A DNA stretch of 64,000 nt. It comes from Variovorax paradoxus (lineage in GTDB: Bacteria > Pseudomonadota > Gammaproteobacteria > Burkholderiales > Burkholderiaceae_C). The stretch spans positions 186,001-250,000 of the forward strand of contig CP063168.1 of assembly GCA_016806145.1 (NCBI GenBank), in the 5' to 3' direction. Position 1 is the stretch's first letter, and every line of letters starts with the position of its first letter. A program made the position numbers and the translations under genes. Below, piece after piece: positions 25,634 through 34,658 of this stretch. Below the pieces are notes generated by a model that did no database searches, was not told where the DNA came from, and was given only the letters and a program-made list of their open reading frames with translations.

Positions 25634-27970
25634 TCAGTCCTTCGTACTTGGCATCAACGTCTCTATTTTCAGATCCTTGTACCAAGCGCTATATAGCGCC
25701 ACAGTGCGTGATGTAAGCGCTCTGACAAGCGCGATTCGACACTCTCCGTGTTCCGCTGCCATGGACAAGTAGCGCGGGACCGGCCGAGTGGGAGTGCAGC
25801 GCTGAAAATCTTCCCATTGCCCATCGAGCACAAAGCTCGCCGCTCGCAATGCCTTGGCGGTCTTGATCCCATAGCCTTTCAAGACCTCGTCGGGTCGGCC
25901 TCCCAGCTTGTCCGCAGGGGGAGTGTGCGAATCCGCGCGGTTCGCATCGAAGGGCCAAGCTCGCAAGTTTCCGATCGATGCATGCCAATCTCGCACTACA
26001 TCGGGTACGTTGTGACGTCCGTCGATGAAATACCGCGGGTGGATATGGTCCATATCCCATGGCCGATTCATTTCCTCGACCGTTTCCGGATGGGTAGGAT
26101 CGAAATCCGGAAACCATTCCGCCAGATAGTGTCGCTGCGCCAGCAACACAAGACGACGCTCGAGGGAGAGCTTGTCCGCGAACAATACCCAATCGGCTTC
26201 CGCGCGCTCCCTCCAAGGCTCGTCCTCGCTGTGGATGGTGCCCAACCTGGCCATCGATTTGCGGTACCAGTTCTCCAGATAGTTCGATAGCGTGGCAAAG
26301 CTTCCGTACCACGTCCACTCTCGCCAGAACGCGGACCCGGGGTCGCGAAACCCACCAGAGGCTCGGGCGCCCCGAGGAGAAGTCACCTTCGCGGATACCT
26401 GACGATAGAGCGTCATCGGCGAGGGGAGAAGCAGCATCGGGGGTTCCCTGCGCCGCGCATCGCCCATCAGACAGTGGCGAAAGTTCTTCCTTTCGAAGAA
26501 ATTCTCAAGCTCGGACGCGTCGCACTTTTGAAGGCGAGGCCAGAGTACCGAGACGCATCCTTCGGGCCGCCGCGAGAACCACGAGATCGCAGTGAGTGCA
26601 CCGAGGACACGCCTTCGCTGTGCTGGCTTCAGGCTGGATACGGCCTGGCGATTCTCGTGGAGTCTCTCGATCCATCGGAGCAGTAGAAACAGAATCTCGC
26701 GCCCGCCCTCCCCTCTTCCCAGATCTGCCGCCAGCACCGCAGGCAGCGCATAGTCTCCACCAGTCAATAGCTTCGCAGCGTCGCGAAAGATCGGGGCCGC
26801 CTTGGTTCGAAGATAGGCGTCCAGGCGCGCTCGATAGGCCTGCTCCGCGGAGTCTCCGTGCACCAGGCGGCGAAAACGCGACACCTCTGGTACGGGCGGC
26901 AATGCGGAGGATTTCCTGTCGACCAACGCCAGCCTAGCGACCATGAGGGCGGCACGTGGCTCGCTGACAAGATGGTGCTGGAGCTTGGCGATCAGCTGGG
27001 CGGCATCCGGCCAGATCGCTTTCACCATGCTATAGATCAGGTCCTCGCCTTGCAATGGCGTCCCGCCGGCGTTGATGCGCAGGAAGAGCGTTTCCGCAGG
27101 ATCCTTGCCAGCATCGAGGCCGATCGCGTGCATCCCATTCCTTGCAAGGTCCACGTTGATGGCCGGAACCCTGTACTCGTCGACCACTCTTCGTAACGCC
27201 GCAATCCGCGATCTCGAATCCTTCAAGATCCGGGGCAGGGCCTCGTGGTAGGCCTTGCCGTCGACCTGGTGCTTCGTGACGAGGCCGGGCCACCACGGAA
27301 CCATCTCGGAGTACTTGGCCAGCACGCTTGCCGGGCTATCGTCGTCCGCAGCCAGGAGTACCGCGAGCGGCACCGGCGCCCAGGAGTCCCAAGGCCAACT
27401 GCAACAGACCGGCGGTTTGCGGGACCATTCGCTGCCGCTGTCGACGGCGCGAAAGTTCTCGATCGCACTGCGGATGTCGGACGCCTCGAGGCGTTGTCGA
27501 TCATTCGCGACGGGATAGCCCCATGGATGCGCTCGGCTCACCAGCCGGGCATGCAGCGTCCGCTCGGAGTTTGGAGGCGCCCCCAGATCGACCCAGAGCG
27601 CAGCTGGCACATCGGGCTCCCGGCGCAGCCATGGAGCAAGATAGCCAAGGGCGATGGAGTTCGCGCGCTGTTGACCATCGAGCAGCATATGCGTGGGCTC
27701 GAGATCCTGAGGTCCCAGCAGCATTTTCTGGCTGCCTAGGTTTGCCTGGTAGGGCATCAGGAGAAACGAACCGATGGGAAAACCACAGGCGATCGAATCC
27801 CACAACGCCTCGACTTGTGTTGCTCGCCAAACCGCGCCTCTTTGCAAGGCGGGAAGGGACGCCACGATTTTCGCTCTTGCGTCGACGGTGAGCGGATTGC
27901 TCACCTGCCACCGCGCTACTTCTGCGAGTGTCAACACCTGGACTGCGCCCCCCACCGGATTTCTTTTCAT
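25634..27970 (-). CDS. DUF262 / HNH-endonuclease protein (GmrSD-like), likely phage defence
   Basis: A 778-residue protein from the ATG at 27970; an ATG at 28138 with AAAGGGA six bases upstream would add 56 residues and is a real alternative. The N-terminal DUF262 (ParB-like nucleotide-hydrolysing) domain shows SLPALQRGAVWRATQVEALW and DGQQRANSIALGY. The C-terminal part has WDMDHIHPRYF and a later Asn in SIGNLRAWPFDANRADSH, the beta-beta-alpha-metal HNH/DUF1524 nuclease signature. This two-domain layout is that of type IV GmrSD-like restriction proteins, which cut modified phage DNA, and of related defence genes. It stands alone between IS remnants and the partition region. Confidence 0.82.
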   Translation of the reverse strand: MKRNPVGGAVQVLTLAEVARWQVSNPLTVDARAKIVASLPALQRGAVWRATQVEALWDSIACGFPIGSFLLMPYQANLGSQKMLLGPQDLEPTHMLLDGQQRANSIALGYLAPWLRREPDVPAALWVDLGAPPNSERTLHARLVSRAHPWGYPVANDRQRLEASDIRSAIENFRAVDSGSEWSRKPPVCCSWPWDSWAPVPLAVLLAADDDSPASVLAKYSEMVPWWPGLVTKHQVDGKAYHEALPRILKDSRSRIAALRRVVDEYRVPAINVDLARNGMHAIGLDAGKDPAETLFLRINAGGTPLQGEDLIYSMVKAIWPDAAQLIAKLQHHLVSEPRAALMVARLALVDRKSSALPPVPEVSRFRRLVHGDSAEQAYRARLDAYLRTKAAPIFRDAAKLLTGGDYALPAVLAADLGRGEGGREILFLLLRWIERLHENRQAVSSLKPAQRRRVLGALTAISWFSRRPEGCVSVLWPRLQKCDASELENFFERKNFRHCLMGDARRREPPMLLLPSPMTLYRQVSAKVTSPRGARASGGFRDPGSAFWREWTWYGSFATLSNYLENWYRKSMARLGTIHSEDEPWRERAEADWVLFADKLSLERRLVLLAQRHYLAEWFPDFDPTHPETVEEMNRPWDMDHIHPRYFIDGRHNVPDVVRDWHASIGNLRAWPFDANRADSHTPPADKLGGRPDEVLKGYGIKTAKALRAASFVLDGQWEDFQRCTPTRPVPRYLSMAAEHGECRIALVRALTSRTVALYSAWYKDLKIETLMPSTKD

Positions 27971-28521
27971 AGTTGTAGATGGCTCCTCGTAAGCCTTGGA
28001 ACACCCCTCCTTCAGGGGCGGCAAGGATTGTGGACTTTTTTCGTCATACAGGTCGCGTCGTTCTCGCTCGGCCTGTTGCAAGTCTCCTAGCAGCCAATGC
28101 GTTCGCAGCCACCGATCTTTCCAAGGGCGTCGCTTCATGGCAATTCCCTTTGTCGTCCCCTTCCCTCCCCCTTCGTTCACCGCCCTCTCTAGCCATATGT
28201 GAGAACGCATGGGAAACCGGCGGGCAGGTTTCGGCTTGCGCGAGGTCAACCCAATGGCTCGAGGTCTTGTTCGCCAGCCCTTCAGACGGCTGCGCGATCT
28301 CCTTCGCGCAAGGGCGTAGAGCGCTAAGCGCGAGACGTCGGCCAGCAGAAGCTGCTTGTCCGCACGACCTTCCGATTCGTCGCGCTCTCGAAAATTTAAT
28401 TGGCAATGACTTACGGAGTAGCCGAACAAGAAATCTCGATGCGCCCGCCAAGCAAACCTCTATCCACGACTTCCAAACCCAGATGCCAGGAGCACCAGTC
28501 TGAACGCGGAAAGGAGTAGCG

Positions 28522-28536
28522 GAGAGTTTTCAGGAG
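28522..28536 (+). repeat. outlying iteron-like repeat
   Basis: GAGAGTTTTCAGGAG matches the repeats upstream of the rep gene (32197-32523) but lies about 4 kb away, 15 bp from a centromere-like palindrome. It may be an extra initiator-binding site used for copy-number handcuffing. Inference from sequence match only. Confidence 0.5.
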
Positions 28537-28550
28537 TTCAGATGCACGGC

Positions 28551-28567
28551 TGTTGAACGGTTCAACG
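28551..28567. promoter_or_regulatory. parS-like site 1
   Basis: GTTGAAC-G-GTTCAAC at 28552-28566, preceded by T and followed by G, so the outermost pair is mismatched. Same palindrome as the four other sites near parB. Likely a ParB-binding centromere element. Confidence 0.65.
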
Positions 28568-28910
28568 CCCCCTGATGAGTCGGGCCGCCCTGCGCCGGAT
28601 CCCTAGCCTCCCTCATAGAGGACAGAACCATCGGCTACGGCAGTTGGAGAAATCCAACGATTCAGCTGGACCGCCTTGGTCGAGCTGACCACGCGACGAC
28701 CCGCGACTCCGTCCTAAGTGGGGTTCTGCCCTACCCCACCCGATTAGCCCGCATCGCTGGATTTGGAGAGCGACTTTCGGCCAGCAGCGCGGCCATGCAC
28801 GGCCGGCTGCTGGCGCTGTTCAGTGCTTGAGAACTTAGTCGAGGGATCCAGTCTGAGCCTATGCGGCGCGACGATGCGCCCGCTGGCGCTGGCGAAGCTT
28901 TCCTGCGAAG

Positions 28911-28931
28911 GGTGTTGAACGGTTCAACACC
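28911..28931. promoter_or_regulatory. parS-like site 2
   Basis: The perfect palindrome GTGTTGAAC-G-GTTCAACAC is extended by one further G/C pair, making it the best of the five copies. It lies in non-coding DNA 0.5 kb downstream of parB. Confidence 0.75.
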
Positions 28932-29383
28932 TCAAACCACACGGGGCGGAGTTGTAGACGACGATCGCGCCGTTCGGCTTTGGGCGACGGGCATCCGCTT
29001 CCAGCTCCGGTCGTACTTTTGTCATAGCGCCCGAGGCCCGGAACACAATGCCTCCAAAGTCATTACGGCTGCGGGACACCTGCGCCATTCCCTACTTTTC
29101 GGAGACGGGGAACGACGGGAAAGAACTGCGCACTCACAATAATCATCCGTGTTATTTTTCGATGCGTCTTTCGACTATTGGGAGTCGACAGACAATACTT
29201 TCAGCTGTGTCAACGACTTAGCGCTTGCTTTGAAGTGGCTTTCACGGAGGAATGGCGCGAAGTGGGCGATCAGCGCGAACCCTCGTTTCCTTGTTCATGA
29301 CGTCGCTAAGCGCAAGACTGCATCTGCGGATCGATTCGAAGTGATTACGTACTTACGGTAGCCGGGCGGTCGTCCAGTTGGCG

Positions 29384-29408
29384 AAAAAAACCGCCCATCA
29401 GGGCGGCT
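29384..29408 (-). terminator. intrinsic terminator of the parAB operon
   Basis: Read on the minus strand, GCCGCCC and GGGCGG form a stem with a TGAT loop, followed by seven T. It lies 25 bp after the parB stop, so it should end parAB transcription. Confidence 0.8.
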
Positions 29409-29432
29409 GCCAACTGCCGACGGCACCGAGAC

Positions 29433-30581
29433 CTATTTAGCTGGAACGAGATCCTCGAGCCAACGGAGCAAGGCCGTTTCGCGCTCGGGGGTGAGCACGC
29501 CGGCGTCGAAGCGAAGCGTTGCACGCCCAGCCCCGTCGCGTCCGAGCACCGCGCCTTGGCCCACCCTGCCAATGCGACGCTCGGCCACTGGGGGTGTTGA
29601 ACTGTTCAACACTTCTGCGGTGGAGGCAAGAAGCGTGTCCAGAACCTGCTTCGCCGACATTGTTCCTTTGCGGGGAATCATCCCCTTTGCACGTGCAACG
29701 AGGCCTTCCGGATCACGTTGCAACGCTTCACTCAACGGCTGGGCCCAACGGAACTGGATATCCAGCGGTGACCCAAAAGCCTTTACGACGGATTCAGGCA
29801 ACCGCGCCAGTGTGAGGCTCTTCGAGACGAGCGAGAGATCGACACCAATCGATTCGGCCAGCTTGCGCTGAGATGGATAGAGCCCGCTGTCCAGCGCCCG
29901 TCGATACATGGTTCCTTGCTCCCAAGCGCTCAGATTCTTGCGAGCGCGGTTCTCTCGCTCCATTGCCTCGAACAAGGCTTGGTCATCCATCTCCGCCACC
30001 ATCGCGCGCACTGGCAGTGCCAGCTCGAGACACGCACGATGCCGGCGGTGCCCGAACACCAGTTCGAAGTCATGGGACGGATCGCTTCCTTCGGCCAGCG
30101 GACGAACACAGATCGGCTGCACATTCGACCCAGCCGCCGCGATGTCTGCACGTAGTTCCTCGAAGTCCTTGTTGGCAAGGCTGTCGTCATGCCGGTTGGC
30201 CCAAGCGGATGCGCGAATGCGAGCAGGGTCCATCGAGCGTACAGGCACGGCCCCCTCGAAGGCGCGAAGCTTGATCTTGAGCTCTTGCGCCTCCTTTACA
30301 GCCGACGACTGGGCTGCCATGAAAACCGCCATCGAACCTGGCGCCGTGCGGGGCCTTGTGTCTCCCGTGACGGCGGCGCCAAGCGACCTCCGAGCTGGCT
30401 CCGCCACAGGCTCCTGGCTCGCGGGGATTGGAGTCGCGTCCATTTGAACTGATGGCTCTCTCGGCGCTGCCGGGGCCGTCGATGCGTCGACGAAGACGGA
30501 GGGAGCTTCCAAGGCGCCCAACGTTTGCTTGGTCGGCGGCGCCTGAATCAGGCTCGCCTTTGCTGCAAGCTTCTTGCTCAT
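29433..30581 (-). CDS. parB: ParB-family partition protein
   Basis: A 382-residue centromere-binding protein. It starts at 30581 (MSKKLAAKASLIQ) with AAGGAG eight bases upstream. A long Ala/Pro-rich N-terminal arm (about 100 residues) precedes the ParB/Srx CTP-binding domain (IQPICVRPL-like region, ELVFGHRRHRACLELAL, then ENRARKNLSAWEQG). The HTH is SQRKLAESIGVDLSLVSKSL, and the C-terminus should dimerise. It follows parA with a 150-bp gap containing two of the five palindromes; a third palindrome lies inside this gene. Together with ParA and those sites it forms a type Ia-like partition system. Confidence 0.92.
   Translation of the reverse strand: MSKKLAAKASLIQAPPTKQTLGALEAPSVFVDASTAPAAPREPSVQMDATPIPASQEPVAEPARRSLGAAVTGDTRPRTAPGSMAVFMAAQSSAVKEAQELKIKLRAFEGAVPVRSMDPARIRASAWANRHDDSLANKDFEELRADIAAAGSNVQPICVRPLAEGSDPSHDFELVFGHRRHRACLELALPVRAMVAEMDDQALFEAMERENRARKNLSAWEQGTMYRRALDSGLYPSQRKLAESIGVDLSLVSKSLTLARLPESVVKAFGSPLDIQFRWAQPLSEALQRDPEGLVARAKGMIPRKGTMSAKQVLDTLLASTAEVLNSSTPPVAERRIGRVGQGAVLGRDGAGRATLRFDAGVLTPERETALLRWLEDLVPAK
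29594..29612. promoter_or_regulatory. parS-like site 3, inside parB
   Basis: GTGTTGAAC-T-GTTCAACAC lies within the parB coding sequence, near the codons for VLNSSTPP in the C-terminal part. A perfect palindrome kept inside a coding sequence suggests selection for the site. Confidence 0.7.
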
Positions 30582-30613
30582 GAATCCCACTCCTTGCACT
30601 TGAGACTGTCCAA

Positions 30614-30634
30614 GGTGTTGAACCGTTCAACACC
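30614..30634. promoter_or_regulatory. parS-like site 4
   Basis: GTGTTGAAC-C-GTTCAACAC with an extra outer G/C pair, between parA and parB and 34 bp upstream of the parB start. ParB binding here could also affect translation or transcription of parB. Confidence 0.72.
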
Positions 30635-30692
30635 TGCAGCCGTGCTCCTTTTCCCAGGCAGGGTATTACCGCCCATCGGAGCATGGGAAGGG

Positions 30693-30711
30693 GTGTTGAA
30701 CCGTTCAACAT
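30693..30711. promoter_or_regulatory. parS-like site 5
   Basis: GTGTTGAAC-C-GTTCAACAt, one outer mismatch, between the parA stop (30733) and parB. It is 78 bp from site 4, measured between equivalent bases. Confidence 0.7.
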
Positions 30712-30732
30712 CCCAGGCGATAGGCCGCACGT

Positions 30733-31968
30733 TCATCGCCGAGCCTCCCTGCACGAGCCATCGATGGACGGTGTCGCGCCTCTGACTCCTGCTAGCTGCC
30801 GCGCCCAGACCGTACGGACGGAACCCTCGACGTGTCCCACGAAGCTGTCATACGCATCCCGCGCACGCTTGAAAGTACGCGCGCTTCCGTCGTATCGAGA
30901 AACGTCGTACAGGGTCCCAAACTCGGCGCTGGCGACGCCCGTCACCGCAGTCTTGGGGATCTCCACAGGGAGAACCTTTTCGGCATACGTCTGGCCGATC
31001 CACTGGCGGATGACCGCGCTCGCGGCATCTGCAGAGTCCACACGAGCGAGCAGCACGTGGATGAAATCGAAGTGCTTGTCCAACCCGCGCTTGGTCAGCA
31101 GCTCGCCCGTCAAATCGGAGAAAAGACTCCAGAACTGGGAAGCCGATGCAAAGTCGAGCGCGTTCGGCGGCAACGGCATGATGATGCCGTCCGACGCCAT
31201 GAACGCATTGATGGTGGTGTAGGAAAGGGCAGGGGGGGTGTCGAGGATGACCACGTCGTAGTCGCTGCGGATGTCGTCGATCCCCAAGTCAAGCACCCGC
31301 CAAAATTCGAAGCCCGGCTCCTGCGTCTGCCTGGCAGGCAGCAGGAACTCCGCACCGAACAATGAAGGCGCGGCAGCCACCAAGTCGATGCCGTCCCAGT
31401 AGGTGGGTCTGATCGCGTAGCGAATGGAGGTTTCCGTCCCCATGGCCAAAGGCAGGATGGTGTCTTGCTCCTCGACCTCCGTATCGGGCAGGATGCCGAA
31501 CAAGGTGGTGAGTGAGCCTTGGGGATCGGTATCGATGACCAGGACACGATGACCCAAAAGAGAAAGCCCCTGCGCGAGCGTGACCGCGGTCGTCGTCTTC
31601 GACACCCCGCCCTTGAAGTTGCCGATCGAGATCGTCACCGCTTCCGCGTCCTTGGGACGCAGGCGATCCTTTCGGTACTCTTGCATCCAGACGCGGGTTT
31701 CCGCGAGCGTGAATTCTCGACGGCTACCGGCGGCATTCAGTTTTCCAGAGGGAAGGTCGCCCTTTGTGAGGCGGTGGGAGACGGATCCCTTTTCGACCTC
31801 GAGCATCGTTGCAAGTTGGGAAAGGCTGTACCGAGGAGCCTCCTTGCGTGCAGTTGGCGCCAACATGGTGGCCCGGATCTGCTCCATCATGGCTACGGCG
31901 CGCTCGGCTTGATCCGCGATGTCCGCCAAGCTGATGAGCTTGAATTGAGGAAGAGGAGTTGATGTCAT
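30733..31968 (-). CDS. parA: ParA-family partition ATPase
   Basis: A 411-residue ATPase from the ATG at 31968. The N-terminal 110 residues include a helix-turn-helix region (YSLSQLATMLEVEKGSVSHRL), as in type Ia ParA proteins that also repress their own operon. The deviant Walker A FKGGVSKTTTA is at residues 118-128, with Walker A' VIDTDPQGSLT and Walker B VVILDTPPALSY following. It moves plasmid copies by ATP-dependent binding to nucleoid DNA and contact with ParB. Transcribed divergently from rep, with the origin-like repeats between them. Confidence 0.94.
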   Translation of the reverse strand: MTSTPLPQFKLISLADIADQAERAVAMMEQIRATMLAPTARKEAPRYSLSQLATMLEVEKGSVSHRLTKGDLPSGKLNAAGSRREFTLAETRVWMQEYRKDRLRPKDAEAVTISIGNFKGGVSKTTTAVTLAQGLSLLGHRVLVIDTDPQGSLTTLFGILPDTEVEEQDTILPLAMGTETSIRYAIRPTYWDGIDLVAAAPSLFGAEFLLPARQTQEPGFEFWRVLDLGIDDIRSDYDVVILDTPPALSYTTINAFMASDGIIMPLPPNALDFASASQFWSLFSDLTGELLTKRGLDKHFDFIHVLLARVDSADAASAVIRQWIGQTYAEKVLPVEIPKTAVTGVASAEFGTLYDVSRYDGSARTFKRARDAYDSFVGHVEGSVRTVWARQLAGVRGATPSIDGSCREARR

Positions 31969-32562
31969 ATGCTGATTTCTGTTGCTCGCGAGTTTACCGG
32001 CGTGCTTTACGGAAAGCACTGCTATCGACTGGGAATCGTCAAATGCAACGGATTTTTCTGCTTCTCGAAGTTGTGGCAGGTATCCGGTTTTGGAGAGTTT
32101 GAATTCCTTCAAGCCCTTTAATCTCTTTAGGGCGATTTTTTTTCTTTGAAATCAAGGAGTTAGGCGTAGTTGGGTGCAGGTCTTCGGGAACGACCGGAGG
32201 CTTTTCAGGATGTTCCGCATAGAAACACGGGATCAAGCGGCGAGCCCGCAGGGCCATAGGTGAGTGGATACGGGTTCGCTGCCCGACGCGATGAGGGGTT
32301 TTAGGTGAGGGTTTTCAGGAGTTTTGGGACGGGATTGAGGGGAGGCGTGTTGCGATAGGCGGCCTCAAGCGCGACAGGATGCCTTGACAGCTTTCCAACG
32401 GAGCCTGGAACGAGCCGCAGGCGGGATGCAGGCTAGCCAGAGTGGCAAGACATCCCGAAAACTCTCCACCAACTCCAGGAATGGTGCAGGCACGAGCGAG
32501 GCACACGTGAGAGTTTTCGGGAGCGGGAGGCGTATGATCTGAAGTGAATCGAGCTTTCACAC
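31969..32562. other. putative replication origin between parA and rep
   Basis: No gene. The stretch begins with an AT-rich segment (about 32040-32160, including an eight-T run) that could melt easily, then carries four copies in both orientations of the repeat GAGRGTTTTCRGGAG. This layout, next to a Rep_3 gene and a par operon, is what an iteron-controlled origin looks like. I saw no certain DnaA box. Confidence 0.6.
32197..32523. repeat. iteron-like repeats upstream of rep
   Basis: Copies are GAGGCTTTTCAGGAT at 32197-32211, GAGGGTTTTCAGGAG at 32307-32321, the complement of GGAGAGTTTTCGGGATG at 32451-32467, and GAGAGTTTTCGGGAG at 32509-32523. A further copy lies at 28522-28536. The last copy is 40 bp before the rep start and may also serve autoregulation. 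Rep_3 initiators bind such repeats. Confidence 0.65.
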
Positions 32563-34005
32563 ATGACGTACAGTAGGTACATGGCACGAAAGCTCGCTTC
32601 CCCCACACTCTCGTCGAGCGATTCGCGAGGAGAGTTGGATCGCGGCGAGCGTCCCGAAGAAAGCCTGCTCCTTCGTAAGGCCGTCAACACGCTTGCAATC
32701 GTGCCCAAGTCGGCACGCATCACCACGTTGGGCCGCAAAAGCTACAACGTGCTGCTCTACCAAGCCCAGGAGCAGGGACTGGAGAAGGATGTCTTCCGCA
32801 CTCCCCTGGACACCGTGGTCAAAGGCCTGGACTTCGACAGCAACGATCACGCGTTGATCAAAAAGCACTTGCGAGCCATGGTGTCGACCACGGTGGAGTG
32901 GCAATCGCCGACTTCGGGCGAGGGCGCCAGCTGGAACGTCAGCGGTCTGTTGGCGCACGCCAAGCTGAGCAAGGAGCGCGGCCAGGTCTGGGTGGAGTGG
33001 TCGTACGCGGTGAACCTCAAGCAGGAGCTGCTCGAGCCGACGGTGTTCGCACGTCTTCGGCTGGAGGTCATCAGCCAACTGCGTACCCATGCAGGCGTAG
33101 TGCTCTACGAAATCTGTACTCGCTACAAGGACATCGGTCGAACAGCGCGTCAGCCTTGGCGCTGGTGGTATCCGGTGCTCAGCGGCAACCCGACCTCTGA
33201 AAAGACCGAGCGCCTGGAATACCGAATCTTCAAGCGTGACACCCTTAAGCCTGCCATCGCCGAAGTCAATTCCATCACCGACTTGGACATCGAACTGGTC
33301 GAGCACAAGCAGGGCCGCTTCGTCGACGAGATCCAGTTCTACATAGGGCTCAAGAAGCAGACCAACCTTGCGCTCACACGGCCGCCTCGGCCGGTGGACG
33401 TCGGGCTGGTGACGCGAGCGGCAAAGTTGGGAATTCCGGAAGAGACCCTCGAGCCACTGTGGGTGGCTCATGGTGAAGCCGCAGTGCATCAAGCACTGGA
33501 AGCGCTCGAGCGACGGATGGCCAACCCATTCCCCGAGGCCCTGCGTGATCCGTTGCGCTACCTCAAGGCGTTGCTTGCCAATGCAGCGCCACCGGCGAGC
33601 GCTGCCACGGCTACCAGCACAATCGACGGCGGCCTGCCGACAGCTGCGCGCGAACTGCCGTCGGCGCGCAAGGCGCGATGGCAGGCCGAATGGACTCGCC
33701 GGGAGCACGATCGCTGCGCCGCAGCGATCAACGCCCTTTCCGAGGAGGCGCAGCGCGAGCTCGAAACGCAGTTGCTCGAGTCCCTGCGCGCACGCGATGC
33801 GCATCCATCCATCATCAAGCGTCTCGGTGCGAGCGGCTGGCAGCATCCAATGGTCCGCCAGGAGATGCTCAAGTTCTTTGGCGACGCGTCCTTTGGTGCC
33901 GGGTGGGACAAGCCCACTGCGGAGCAACTGCTGGAAATCGCTTCGCAGATTGGCGTGGATCAGGAAGCCGGCGACCCTGCCGATCCTGGATACCGGCGAT
34001 CCTGA
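32563..34005 (+). CDS. Rep_3-family plasmid replication initiator
   Basis: A 480-residue initiator. After a 35-residue tail, the first winged-helix domain has LLLRKAVNTLAIVPKSARIT and later VEWQSPTSGEGASWNVSGLL. The second has LYEICTRYKDIGRTARQPWRWW and YRIFKRDTLKPAIAEVNSITD, the pattern of RepB/Rep_3 proteins that bind iterons and recruit DnaB. The C-terminal 150 residues (Ala-rich linker, then RKARWQAEWTRREHDRC) are an extension beyond the core family. An ATG at 32581 is an alternative start with AGTAGG upstream. It is divergent from parA, with the iteron-like repeats just upstream. Confidence 0.9.
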   Translation: MTYSRYMARKLASPTLSSSDSRGELDRGERPEESLLLRKAVNTLAIVPKSARITTLGRKSYNVLLYQAQEQGLEKDVFRTPLDTVVKGLDFDSNDHALIKKHLRAMVSTTVEWQSPTSGEGASWNVSGLLAHAKLSKERGQVWVEWSYAVNLKQELLEPTVFARLRLEVISQLRTHAGVVLYEICTRYKDIGRTARQPWRWWYPVLSGNPTSEKTERLEYRIFKRDTLKPAIAEVNSITDLDIELVEHKQGRFVDEIQFYIGLKKQTNLALTRPPRPVDVGLVTRAAKLGIPEETLEPLWVAHGEAAVHQALEALERRMANPFPEALRDPLRYLKALLANAAPPASAATATSTIDGGLPTAARELPSARKARWQAEWTRREHDRCAAAINALSEEAQRELETQLLESLRARDAHPSIIKRLGASGWQHPMVRQEMLKFFGDASFGAGWDKPTAEQLLEIASQIGVDQEAGDPADPGYRRS

Positions 34006-34157
34006 AGCTGAACAGGAGCCGTGTGCTTCGGGCGCGGTGATCGTCCGCGATCGAGGGTCACGGTCGGGCGCGTCGAACACCAGAACGACGCCGCGGCTTT
34101 CCTTCATCGCGTCCCGCCGAGCGTCGTCCACAACCAAACTCCGAAAGGAACTCGGTC

Positions 34158-34658
34158 ATGCTCAAAAGCTGCATCCCTTGCAGAAGCGCACACGCCTTCT
34201 GGTCCGATCGCCTGCGCTACATCATTGTTCTGTGGGGCTTCATCTGCAATCCAGCGGTGTTCCTCAAGCAGGCCGGAGTCACGGCGCTCCTGTATGAACA
34301 TGTGAATGCTCTTGTGGATTGGCGTCTTGCAGCCGTCCTCGTGCTTGCTGTTGTCGCGCTGTCTACTTTCGGGTTCGCTCTCAATCTGATGTTCGACATG
34401 AACGAGGAGGTGCTGGCCGAATGGAGATTCCACATCAGACGCTTCGTCGATGAGATCTCGTCCGCTGCCTGCCACTTTGCCGTCGCGAAGTTTTTCCTGG
34501 CCATGCTCGGCGCGCCCATACTTTCTGCTCGCTTCTGGCACAACGCGGGCAGCGACTTTGGATCGATCGCAATGTTTCTGCTGCTGGCGCTGATCACCTT
34601 CGACAGAGAGCAAGCGCGGATTTCCGAGCACGTCGCGGATCGCCGGGCTTCGCGTTGA
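34158..34658 (+). CDS. hypothetical small membrane protein
   Basis: A 166-residue protein with three or four hydrophobic segments (YIIVLWGFICNPAVF near 21-35, LAAVLVLAVVALSTFGFAL near 57-75, FAVAKFFLAMLGAPIL near 107-122 and GSIAMFLLLALITF near 134-147). A short N-terminal CxxC-containing stretch (SCIPCRS) may bind metal or be incidental. Its 3' end overlaps the convergent open frame on the other strand. I do not recognise a family. Confidence 0.5.
   Translation: MLKSCIPCRSAHAFWSDRLRYIIVLWGFICNPAVFLKQAGVTALLYEHVNALVDWRLAAVLVLAVVALSTFGFALNLMFDMNEEVLAEWRFHIRRFVDEISSAACHFAVAKFFLAMLGAPILSARFWHNAGSDFGSIAMFLLLALITFDREQARISEHVADRRASR

Larger units (their letters stand above)
27971..29383. other. 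gene-poor region with two ParB-site palindromes
   Basis: No gene is supported apart from the possible N-terminal extension of the DUF262 gene up to 28138. The stretch holds two GTTGAAC/GTTCAAC palindromes and one iteron-like copy, described separately. Around 29140-29360 the GC content drops sharply; an open frame of 70 codons there lacks a ribosome site. The region probably serves partition or replication more than coding. Confidence 0.45.

Noticed and set aside
29149..29361. Small gene in the AT-rich stretch downstream of parB
   Set aside because: No ribosome site and no recognisable motif; low GC alone is not enough to support it.
32557..34137. Leftward open frame of 526 codons opposite rep
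   Set aside because: Rep_3 domains are unambiguous on the plus strand; the antisense frame is a GC-rich shadow.
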